Assembly: GCA_001603055.1 (NCBI GenBank)
Contig: LVAZ01000424.1
Coordinates: 1 to 9,758, forward strand
Length of the DNA: 9,758 bases
Direction of reading: 5' to 3'
Source: Victivallales bacterium Lenti_02
GTDB lineage: Bacteria > Verrucomicrobiota > Lentisphaeria > Oligosphaerales > Lenti-02
The notes beneath the pieces were generated by a model. The model made no database searches, was not told the DNA's origin, and saw only the letters and a list, made by a program, of their open reading frames with translations. This document shows positions 1-6,169 of the stretch, piece by piece. A program made the position numbers and the translations under genes. Within the stretch, counting starts at the first letter, position 1. The number at the start of each line of letters is the position of its first letter.

Positions 1-536
1 GGGACCGGCAGCGGCGCGGGCGGAGTCTGCTTCAGCACCTCGCCCAGCCAGGCTTCCTCGGCGTCGCGGAGCAACGCCTTTTCCGCCCGTTTGGCCCGCA
101 GCTCCAGAATCTCCGCCGCCTGCTCCCGGCTGCGGGGGAGGAACATAAGCCCCTTCCGCTGGAAATGCAGCGGGTCTTCGAGCAGGGCAAAGGCCATGGC
201 GGCGACCTGCTCGGGCCGCTCGCCGCCGAAGTATTCCCGGGCCAGATCCGCGCAGGATGCCTCGGCCGCTTCGCCGGCCTCGAGCAGCGTCTCCCACAGC
301 AGTTCGAGGTCCAGTTCCTCCCGGACGCTCTCGATCCGTCCCCGCACCGCCCGCATGGCGGCCGTCTCGTCGCCGGACACCGGTCCATGATTGGCCACCA
401 GATATTTCGGGGCCACCCGCTCACTGCGCTCGTTCTCGCTCTTCACCTGCAAGCGGTCGTTGCCGGAACGGACCACCAGGCCGAGATGCGCCTCGTTCGC
501 CGACAGGTAACTGATGATGCAACGTTCCAAATCCAT
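1..536 (-). CDS. RNB/RNase II family ribonuclease, N-terminal part (cut by window edge)
   Basis: The reading frame from ATG at 536 stays open to the left edge and gives about 178 residues beginning MDLERCIISYLSANEAHLG. Residues 1-50 look like a small beta-barrel (alternating hydrophobic strands, 'LGLVVRSGNDRLQVKSENE', then 'RVAPKYLV'). The rest is helical and charged, including 'LLWETLLEAG', 'AREYFGGERPEQVAAMAFAL' and 'HFQRKGLMFLPRS'. This order resembles the N-terminal region of the cyanobacterial/deltaproteobacterial type of RNase II-like 3'-5' exoribonucleases. The catalytic RNB domain with its metal-binding aspartates would lie beyond the edge, so the enzyme activity is not shown here. 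An in-frame GTG at 650 could extend the protein, but that stretch is poor in GC at third positions, rich in Gly/Pro and overlaps a promoter-like element, so ATG 536 is preferred. No strong Shine-Dalgarno is visible. It lies 201 bases downstream of the DUF1566 gene on the same strand and probably has its own promoter. Confidence 0.6.
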   Translation of the reverse strand, partial: MDLERCIISYLSANEAHLGLVVRSGNDRLQVKSENERSERVAPKYLVANHGPVSGDETAAMRAVRGRIESVREELDLELLWETLLEAGEAAEASCADLAREYFGGERPEQVAAMAFALLEDPLHFQRKGLMFLPRSREQAAEILELRAKRAEKALLRDAEEAWLGEVLKQTPPAPLPV

Positions 537-562
537 GCGGAATTCCAGCCAGACCTCACATC

Positions 563-590
563 CGGGACAACCGGTCGGGACAACAGTCCC
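563..590 (-). repeat. Leader direct repeat and small hairpin upstream of the ribonuclease gene
   Basis: On the minus strand the 9-mer GTTGTCCCG occurs twice with a 13-base period (positions 576-584 and 563-571). The first copy also forms a perfect 5-bp stem with a 4-base loop, GGGAC-TGTT-GTCCC (577-590). Both lie between the putative promoter and ATG 536, so they would sit in the 5' leader of the mRNA. They could be an operator or a leader structure, or chance in GC-rich DNA. Confidence 0.3.
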
Positions 591-635
591 CGCCGGACCA
601 GTCCAGGGAGGCGGACCTCCGCTCCCCGGCCCTCC

Positions 636-664
636 AACATACCACGCCACCGGGACGGCGTAAA
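636..664 (-). promoter_or_regulatory. Possible sigma-70 promoter for the ribonuclease gene
   Basis: Read on the minus strand, TTTACG (659-664) and TATGTT (636-641) are separated by exactly 17 bases, each matching 4 of 6 consensus bases. The -10 is followed by GGA, loosely like the TATRGTAGA element at other genes in this window. It would place transcription start near 629 and give a leader of about 93 bases before ATG 536. This is a visual match only. Confidence 0.35.
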
Positions 665-737
665 CCCGGCCCCGCCGATAAACCGGCCAGTCCCGCGCCC
701 TGGCGGCGGCACGCCCCGTCCGCCGGATTCCGAAGAA

Positions 738-2861
738 CTATCTGGGGGAGCGGACCGCGCGCACGCTGAGCAAATCGCCCTTCTGGCGCACCACCGTCCG
801 GGAGGCCCCGATGTCCACGGCCAGCGACCGGTTCACGTCCGTATCCGGAACCCCGGTCCAGTACACCTCGACCGGGCTGTTGGGAAAGGCGCGGTTGCGC
901 TCCGCGGCGGCAAGCTGGGCGATCAGGCGCAGCTCGTCCTCGGTGGGCAGACGCCAGTCCCGGTAGCCCGCGAAATCCAGCGTCCCGACCCAGCGGAACG
1001 CCTCGTGCCAGTTCACCCGGCGCCCCTCCAGGCAGCCTGCCCCCTTCCCGTCGCTGGCCCACATGAGACCTTCCCGGTTGTCGCAGACCACGCCCGGCCG
1101 GTCGAAGGTGAAGCGCTGCTCGGGAACCAGCCCGTCGAGACGGGCGAGAAGCGGCAGCGCCGTCCGGTAGTTCTCCTGCCGGATCAGCTCCAGCACCCGC
1201 CGGGAAAGCTGCTCGATGGTCGGCCGGTTGGCGGACCGGAACCGGTCGATGCCAACCTGGAACTGCTGGGCACGGGTGGCGCAGCTTTGCGCCAGGTCCA
1301 TGGTTTGCTTGCGCAATTGCTCCATCTCGGCCAGCGCCTTTTCCAGCAGCCCCGCCCATTCGCCATACTTGGCGACCGCCTGGGCCACGTCGCCGCGCTC
1401 CTCGGCGCGCTGGGCCTCGCGCGACACGAGGAAGATGGCCTCGTTCTGCTTGGGCAGATTGAGGTCGAGCAATTTGGCCAGAGGATTGCCCAGCAGGGTC
1501 TCCAGCCGGGCCTTGGTCGCCGTCAGCCCCGCCAGCATCTCGTTCCGGCGGGCGACCACCAGATCCAGCCGGGCCTTCAGGGTGTCCGTGTAGCCGAGCA
1601 GCGAGACAATGTCCTCCTTCTTGGCCAACGCCTGGGTCAGGGCCTCGTGGGCGGCCACGGCCTGCGCCCATTCCTCCGCCAGATTCGCGGTGTAGAAGGC
1701 AGTCTCGGCCGCGGCGGCGCGGAAGCCCTCGTCGGCTTGCCGCAGGCGCTGCTGAAGGGTGTTGCGGGCGGTGGTGATCTGTTCGAGCATCTCGTTCACC
1801 CGGACAACCCCCTGGTCGGCAATCTCCTTGGCGGCCAGGTAGCGGGATTCGGCGACGATCTGGTCCAGCCCTTCGCGCGACTTGCCCAGCTCCAGCCAGG
1901 CCGCCTGGGCGTCGCGGGGGGCACCCTGCCCCCTGGCGGTGGCCAGAGCCTGGTCGAAGGCGGCGATGGCGGCGGCGGCGTTGTCCCTGGCGGTCCGCAG
2001 GCGTTCCCTGGCAGCCGGCAAATCGCGCCGCGCCGCCTGGAAATGGCCGGTGGCGGCCCGCCAGTCACGGTTGCGGACAGCTTCCGCCGCAGCCTCGATT
2101 TTGCCGGTCACAACCTTGGCCTCCTCCGGAAAGGATTGGCTATAGTCGGCCAGCGAGAAATCCCCGCTCTGCTCGAAAAAAGCCGCCCGTTCCCGGCGCA
2201 GTTCGTCGATCCGGGGAAAATCGATGGAAACAATGTCCAGCAGGGCGACGCCGCGCCGGTAGTGCCCCACGGAATCCTCGCCGGTCGCCCCTGTGGCGGT
2301 GGCCTTGGCGCGGACTTCCTCGACCTCCGCCCACATGTCGGGTAGCAGGCTCCCGATGTCGACCGCCCGGGCTTTCTCGTAGAGCAGGTCGAAATTTTTC
2401 CGGACGAACTCCACCTTCGAGGATGCGTCGCGCGCGGCGACGAGGGTGGTGGCCAGCAGTTGGTCGGCCTGACGGTACAGGCGGGCCCGCTCCAGCGGGC
2501 TGCCTTTGGCATCCTCCGCCCGGCGCTTCAGTTCGAGCACCCGGCCCCAGTCGGCGGCGGCGTAGTGTTCCATGACGCGCACATCGGCCTTCTCCAGGCT
2601 TTCCTCGAAGGGAAGGCGCGCATTGTCCACCACCGTGCCGGCCCACACCCGGTAGCCGGCAAAAACCAGCAGGGCCAGAACAGCCAGCCCCCCCAGGATG
2701 GCCGGCAGCAGCCAGCGCGGCCCCGGACCGCGCATTTCACGCTCGATGCGGGCCAGCTCCCGTTTCTGGTGCCTGGCCTCCTCCCGCTCCGCGCGCCGGG
2801 CGGCGCGCAGGCGTTCGGCTTCCGACAACTCCAGCGGTTCCTGCGGTGCGTTCACGGGCAT
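738..2861 (-). CDS. Membrane-anchored helical protein with C-terminal DUF1566 (Lcl C-terminal-like) domain
   Basis: The 707-residue protein has three parts. Residues 1-48 are a strongly charged, mostly helical N-terminus rich in Arg and Glu. Residues about 50-72 are a single transmembrane segment (LLPAILGGLAVLALLVFAGY), and the positive charge before it predicts N-in, C-out topology. Residues about 75-580 are almost entirely alpha-helical and Ala/Glu/Arg/Leu-rich, probably a long coiled-coil or helical-repeat stalk. Residues about 583-707 match DUF1566: 'VVCDNREGLMW', then 'WHEAF' and 'LDFAGYRDWRLPTEDELRLI', and a final 'VRAVRSP'. This domain is common in secreted or surface proteins and has no firmly established biochemical role. 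I infer an extracytoplasmic protein tethered to the inner membrane with the DUF1566 head at the end of the stalk. ATG 2861 is chosen because GGGTGA lies a few bases upstream and the charged N-terminus begins there. A good sigma-70-like promoter lies about 115 bases upstream. Confidence 0.85.
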   Translation of the reverse strand: MPVNAPQEPLELSEAERLRAARRAEREEARHQKRELARIEREMRGPGPRWLLPAILGGLAVLALLVFAGYRVWAGTVVDNARLPFEESLEKADVRVMEHYAAADWGRVLELKRRAEDAKGSPLERARLYRQADQLLATTLVAARDASSKVEFVRKNFDLLYEKARAVDIGSLLPDMWAEVEEVRAKATATGATGEDSVGHYRRGVALLDIVSIDFPRIDELRRERAAFFEQSGDFSLADYSQSFPEEAKVVTGKIEAAAEAVRNRDWRAATGHFQAARRDLPAARERLRTARDNAAAAIAAFDQALATARGQGAPRDAQAAWLELGKSREGLDQIVAESRYLAAKEIADQGVVRVNEMLEQITTARNTLQQRLRQADEGFRAAAAETAFYTANLAEEWAQAVAAHEALTQALAKKEDIVSLLGYTDTLKARLDLVVARRNEMLAGLTATKARLETLLGNPLAKLLDLNLPKQNEAIFLVSREAQRAEERGDVAQAVAKYGEWAGLLEKALAEMEQLRKQTMDLAQSCATRAQQFQVGIDRFRSANRPTIEQLSRRVLELIRQENYRTALPLLARLDGLVPEQRFTFDRPGVVCDNREGLMWASDGKGAGCLEGRRVNWHEAFRWVGTLDFAGYRDWRLPTEDELRLIAQLAAAERNRAFPNSPVEVYWTGVPDTDVNRSLAVDIGASRTVVRQKGDLLSVRAVRSPR

Positions 2862-2977
2862 ATGGGGTCACCCTAGCGGTTGTTTTTGTGGTCGGTGTGC
2901 GCGGGAAGGCGATTCCGGGCAAGTTCCATGTCTTCACCAGTCCGCCTGTGCCGCGAATGCCGCACACCCGGTGCTCT
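2862..2977 (-). promoter_or_regulatory. Structured leader of the DUF1566 gene
   Basis: Between the promoter at 2978-3006 and ATG 2861 there is a leader of about 110 bases. It contains a perfect 8-bp inverted repeat (GGTGTGCG at 2894-2901 and CGCACACC at 2961-2968). A local 5-bp hairpin (TGTGC 2947-2951 with GCACA 2962-2966) shares the 2962-2966 arm, so the two foldings exclude each other. No known riboswitch is recognised. A regulatory role is inference. Confidence 0.25.
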
Positions 2978-3006
2978 ACTATAGAAGCCCTCGTGCACGA
3001 TGGCAA
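2978..3006 (-). promoter_or_regulatory. Sigma-70-like promoter of the DUF1566 gene
   Basis: On the minus strand, TTGCCA (3001-3006) and TATAGT (2978-2983) are separated by exactly 17 bases. This is the best promoter match in the window. The -10 continues as TATAGTAGAG, matching the TATGGTAGAT elements at 4319 and 8988. It lies just beyond the stop of the LpxC-like gene, so the DUF1566 gene appears to be transcribed independently of it. Confidence 0.65.
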
Positions 3007-3031
3007 CGCCTCGTGGCATGGGCGGGACGGC

Positions 3032-4057
3032 CTAACCGAGCGGTTCCAGCAAATCCTGCAGATACAGATGGGCCACCAGCCGCACATCCAGGGCGTGGCC
3101 GGCCTTGTAGGAAATGATCCGGCCCGCGAGCCGTCCCGTCTCCACCAGCGACAGCGCGGCGATCAGGTCCAGCGTGGCCCGGTGCCAGACGGCCTCGAGC
3201 GACTTGCCATCGTGGACCAGCTTGGCCTCGTTCAAATACTTTCGCCGGCCCGCGATCAGGATGTTGCTGCGGGTGTAGCCCAGATTGCGCAGGTCGGCGA
3301 ACAGCTTGCCGAAGGTGCGCACCAGCCACCATTCCGGACAGGAGCAGTTGGTGCGCGCCTGGGCGCCGTGCTGGAAGGCCTCGGGAAACACGTCGAACTG
3401 GATGCGCTGGCGGCCGATCGCGGTGGGGAAGTCCACCGAGCAGTCGATGTGCATCCTCCGGTCCCCGCCCTCGGCGGGCAGCATGAGCAGAAAGCTCCGC
3501 CGGGGCCCCATCACCACCACCGGCTCCTTCACCGTCCAGTAGACCAGCTCCCGGCTCGGGTCCTCCACCAGCCCCGCGCGCAGAGCCTTGTCCACGATCG
3601 GCGAACTCCCCGCGTCGAACAGGGGCGGATCGCCGGAATTGGTGCGCACCATCACGCTGTCCAGCCCCAGCCCAAGCCGCAGGGCCACCACATGCTCGAC
3701 CATGCGCAGATAGTTGTGCGCCGAACCCGAGCGCAGCACGATGCTCCGCTTGGTGTCCCAGACGTTGCGGATGTTCGCCCGGATCGGCAACTGCTCCCCG
3801 TGGTCGGTCCGGTCGATCCACCAGCCGTCTCTGGCGCAGGGCTCGAAATGGAGCGTGCTGCACGAACGCCGCTCGTAGGTGCCCCGGCCGGACACGTAGA
3901 ACGGCTTGGCGAGCGTGGTCGGATGCCGCGAGGGCGTCCAGTCGGGCGGCGCGAGATACTGCATGTCGACGGGCAGTTCCGCCCAGGCGTCCAGACCGGC
4001 CCGGTAGTCGTCGGGATCGCCCGTGAGCAGACGGCTTTTGGCGTAGGTGTCGAGCAC
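3032..4057 (-). CDS. lpxC: LpxC-like UDP-3-O-acyl-N-acetylglucosamine deacetylase homologue
   Basis: LpxC is the zinc amidase that removes acetate from UDP-3-O-acyl-GlcNAc, the first committed step of lipid A synthesis, in the cytoplasm. The 341-residue protein follows the LpxC fold in order: 'TLAKPFYVSGRGTY' for the usual first strand and G-x-G turn; 'YLRMVEHVVALRLGLGLDS' with E121 and H122 at the catalytic Glu and zinc His; 'LFDAGSSPIV' for the I-x-DGSA segment; 'ARTNC', 'YLNEAKLV', and 'ISYKAGHALDVRLV' with the catalytic His at 321. Divergences: about 50 extra N-terminal residues (E. coli LpxC has 305 in total), and 'WHRATLDLIAAL' in place of H-K-x-L-D-x-I-G-D-L. Here H292 and D297 are five residues apart instead of four, and the second aspartate is alanine. 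The start is GTG 4057, supported by GGAGAGG six bases upstream; the frame above it has no coding character. It could be a divergent true LpxC or a paralogue with altered activity. Confidence 0.8.
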   Translation of the reverse strand: MLDTYAKSRLLTGDPDDYRAGLDAWAELPVDMQYLAPPDWTPSRHPTTLAKPFYVSGRGTYERRSCSTLHFEPCARDGWWIDRTDHGEQLPIRANIRNVWDTKRSIVLRSGSAHNYLRMVEHVVALRLGLGLDSVMVRTNSGDPPLFDAGSSPIVDKALRAGLVEDPSRELVYWTVKEPVVVMGPRRSFLLMLPAEGGDRRMHIDCSVDFPTAIGRQRIQFDVFPEAFQHGAQARTNCSCPEWWLVRTFGKLFADLRNLGYTRSNILIAGRRKYLNEAKLVHDGKSLEAVWHRATLDLIAALSLVETGRLAGRIISYKAGHALDVRLVAHLYLQDLLEPLG

Positions 4058-4063
4058 TCGGGG

Positions 4064-4070
4064 CCTCTCC
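4064..4070 (-). promoter_or_regulatory. Ribosome binding site fixing the GTG start of the LpxC-like gene
   Basis: The minus strand reads GGAGAGG six bases before GTG 4057. The open frame continues far upstream without a convincing start, so this site decides the start choice. Confidence 0.7.
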
Positions 4071-4316
4071 GTTGACGGCGGGCGGCGCGCAAGGCGACCC
4101 GCCGGAAATATGGCGCGGCGGCAGAATCTGCGGTAAACTTGGCAACCTGGACGGGGCTGGGGTTGTCCTTCTCGGTGAAAGGATGGACAATTGCCATGCA
4201 TCCACGAGCAAAACATACTTCCGGACCGCATCTCGGCCATTCGGACTTGTGCTTTTTCCGCTGCCGCAAGGATGGCGCGGTTTGTGCCGCCCCCGTTTTC
4301 CCCTTGCCGCGGATGT

Positions 4317-4328
4317 GCTATGGTAGAT
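4317..4328 (+). promoter_or_regulatory. Promoter-like -10 element for the kinase/folC/hydrolase operon
   Basis: GCTATGGTAGAT is identical over 12 bases to the element at 8986-8997 and close to TCTATAGTAGAG on the minus strand at 2974-2985. TATGGT (4319-4324) would be the -10. The hexamer 17 bases upstream is TTTTCC (4296-4301), a poor -35; CTTGCC begins at 4303. It implies a leader of about 76 bases to ATG 4407 and would exclude the upstream in-frame ATGs at 4320 and 4329. Confidence 0.45.
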
Positions 4329-4406
4329 ATGCGCCGGAATGGTGCGCGGCCAACGAGTTCGGTGGCTTTCCAGGAGCGGAGCCCCAGCCAGGGAACAAGT
4401 TCTGAC

Positions 4407-6143
4407 ATGAGCGAAGATAAAAACCGCGAGAAACTGCAGCAGGAAATCGCTGTCCTCAAGGAACGGCTGGGGGCCGCCGAGGCGGCGGAACGCACAGCCT
4501 GGGACGGGCAGGCCACCATGGGACATCTGGTCGACAGCCTGCCCGGCATGGCCTACCGGCTGGTCTACGAGAACGGCGACGGGGGCAGGATCGAATTCCT
4601 CAGCTCGGGCACCGAGCTGCTCACCGGCTACGCCGCCGCCCAGATCATCCGCGAACCCGGCCTGTACGAGGGGCGGATTGTCCATCCGGACGACGTGGAG
4701 GCCCGGCGCAATGTCATCCGCACCGCCCTGGAGCGGCACGAAATCTACCAGCTCAACTACCGGATCGTCACCAAGCAGGGCATGGCGAAATGGGTGGCCG
4801 AGAGGGGGCTCTGCCAATTCGGCCCGGACGGTGCCGTCGCCGCCCGCGAAGGCTTCATCCACGAACTCTGCACCGCCCCCGCAGCCGGCGAGGGGAACCA
4901 CCACGAGATTCTGGACCTGCGCGAACAGGTGACCTCCCTGCAGCGGGAGTGCGAGACCGCCGAACGCCAGCGCCAGTCCCTCCAGCGCCACCTCCGCCAT
5001 TCCCAGCGTCTGGAAAATCTGGGCACCCTCGCCCTCGGCCTGGCGCATGATTTCAACAATATCCTCCAGGCCATCATCGGCTACGGGCGGATTGCCGCGA
5101 ACGAGGTGAACCCGGACGGCACCGCCCACGAGCACATCGGCAAAATCCTCGCCTCCGCCGAACGCGCCCACGATCTGACCATGCGCCTCCTCACCTTCTG
5201 CGGCGAAGGTGCCCCCTCGCCCGAGCCCCAGTCGCTCGACCCCCTCCTGCGCGACGCGGTGCGCATGCTGCGCAGCGTCCTCCCCGCCACCGTCCGCATC
5301 GAACTGGACGTCTATCCAGAAGCCGGCGTCGTGGTGGGAGACACCACCCTCATGCTCCAGGTCTTCGTCACCCTCGGAACCTGCGTCGCACGATGCCTGG
5401 ACAGCGACGGCGGAACCCTCGAATTCCACCTCAGCGAAACCGGTTTCGACCGCAGCTCCGCCGCAAAGGCCCCGCCGGGCCTGCCCAACGGGGTCTACAC
5501 CCGCGTCTGCGTGGGCGAACGGCACCGCCTGGCCGAGTCCCTCGACCGGGCGGCCCGCTGGCAGGACCCCGCCGACAGCAACGGCGAGAACCCGGGCCTA
5601 AGCGTCGTCCAGGACATCGTCCGCGAACTGGGCGGCAGCCTCGCCATCTGGCAGAACGGCTCCGGCAGCCCTGTCTTCCGGGTCCTCCTGCCAGTGCAGG
5701 CGGAAGAGCAGTCCCGCCAGCCGGGCAGCCGGAAAATGGACCCTGCGGAAAAGTCGCTCGGCAATTTCACCAGCGCCGGCGAGCATGTGCTCTTCATCGA
5801 CGACGAGCAGATTCTGGTCGAGCTGGGCACTCTGGTCTGCGAGGAACTCGGCTACCGGGTCACCCCCTGCCGTTCCAGCCGCGAAGCCCTCAGCCGTTTC
5901 GAGAACGATCCCGCCTCCTTCGACGTGGTCCTCACCGACCAGACCATGCCCGACCTCACCGGCTTCGAACTCGCCCAGCGCATCCTCCGCATCCGGCCCG
6001 ACATCCCCATCATCCTCACCACCGGCTACAGCGAAATGGTCGACGAGGTCCGCTCCCGCCAGATCGGCATCCGCGAGTATCTCATGAAACCGCTGACTCC
6101 CGAAGGGCTGGCCGCCGCCCTCCGCCGAGTCCTCGACGCCTAG
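4407..6143 (+). CDS. Hybrid PAS / histidine (pseudo)kinase / receiver protein
   Basis: The 578-residue protein has no signal peptide or membrane segment, so it is a cytoplasmic sensor. A short N-terminal helix (1-30) precedes a PAS-type sensor domain (about 38-155; 'DSLPGMAYRLV', 'HPDDVEARRNVI', 'YQLNYRIVTKQGMAKWV'). A coiled coil (about 165-205) leads to the H-box 'LALGLAHDFNNILQAIIGYG' with phospho-acceptor H214. The region about 255-430 corresponds to the HATPase domain but is badly eroded: the N-box asparagines are T322 and C326, the D-x-G-x-G motif is GERHR (370-374), the F-box is absent, and G2 reads GENPGLS (393-399). The receiver (about 458-578) is complete: D465/D466, phospho-acceptor D511 in 'LTDQTMPDLTG', T538/T539 and K561 in 'LMKPLT'. 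I infer a protein that can take phosphate on the receiver, and perhaps on H214, but probably cannot bind ATP normally. ATG 4407 begins the charged helix; only a weak GGGA lies upstream. folC follows after 26 bases. Confidence 0.85.
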   Translation: MSEDKNREKLQQEIAVLKERLGAAEAAERTAWDGQATMGHLVDSLPGMAYRLVYENGDGGRIEFLSSGTELLTGYAAAQIIREPGLYEGRIVHPDDVEARRNVIRTALERHEIYQLNYRIVTKQGMAKWVAERGLCQFGPDGAVAAREGFIHELCTAPAAGEGNHHEILDLREQVTSLQRECETAERQRQSLQRHLRHSQRLENLGTLALGLAHDFNNILQAIIGYGRIAANEVNPDGTAHEHIGKILASAERAHDLTMRLLTFCGEGAPSPEPQSLDPLLRDAVRMLRSVLPATVRIELDVYPEAGVVVGDTTLMLQVFVTLGTCVARCLDSDGGTLEFHLSETGFDRSSAAKAPPGLPNGVYTRVCVGERHRLAESLDRAARWQDPADSNGENPGLSVVQDIVRELGGSLAIWQNGSGSPVFRVLLPVQAEEQSRQPGSRKMDPAEKSLGNFTSAGEHVLFIDDEQILVELGTLVCEELGYRVTPCRSSREALSRFENDPASFDVVLTDQTMPDLTGFELAQRILRIRPDIPIILTTGYSEMVDEVRSRQIGIREYLMKPLTPEGLAAALRRVLDA

Positions 6144-6169
6144 CCACCCACCCCCGGATTCCCCACCCC

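Larger units (their letters stand above)
4058..4406. other. Divergent intergenic region between lpxC-like and hybrid kinase genes
   Basis: This 349-base region holds the leaders of two divergent genes. Its base composition is visibly lower in GC than the flanking genes, with A/T runs around 4205-4260. For the plus-strand kinase gene there is the element GCTATGGTAGAT at 4317-4328. For the minus-strand gene the best I see is a weak TTTACC-17-ATATTT pair near 4108-4136. A near-perfect palindrome GCAGAATCTGC sits at 4121-4131 and could be an operator, though it is short. A 69-codon plus-strand frame (4196-4405) ends one base before the kinase start but lacks coding-like third-position bias. No RNA gene is recognised. 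Confidence 0.5.

Noticed and set aside
2130..2150. Another CTATAGT-like match
   Set aside because: It lies inside the DUF1566 coding sequence, lacks the following AGA and is not upstream of any gene start.
165..2345. 726-codon plus-strand open frame opposite the ribonuclease and DUF1566 genes
   Set aside because: Rich in Gly, Pro, Gln and Leu without any domain; the minus-strand frames carry a transmembrane segment, DUF1566 motifs and a ribonuclease-like N-terminus.
4196..4405. 69-codon cysteine-containing frame ending one base before the kinase start (TGA-C-ATG)
   Set aside because: The close spacing looks like coupling and there is an AAGGA upstream, but third codon positions lack the strong GC bias of real genes here and the frame contains the putative operon promoter at 4317-4328.
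2979..5525. 848-codon open frame on the minus strand spanning the lpxC-like gene, the intergenic region and half of the kinase gene
   Set aside because: It overlaps two genes with clear domain motifs, reads as low-complexity Gly/Ala/Arg sequence, and crosses a divergent promoter region. It is a high-GC shadow frame.
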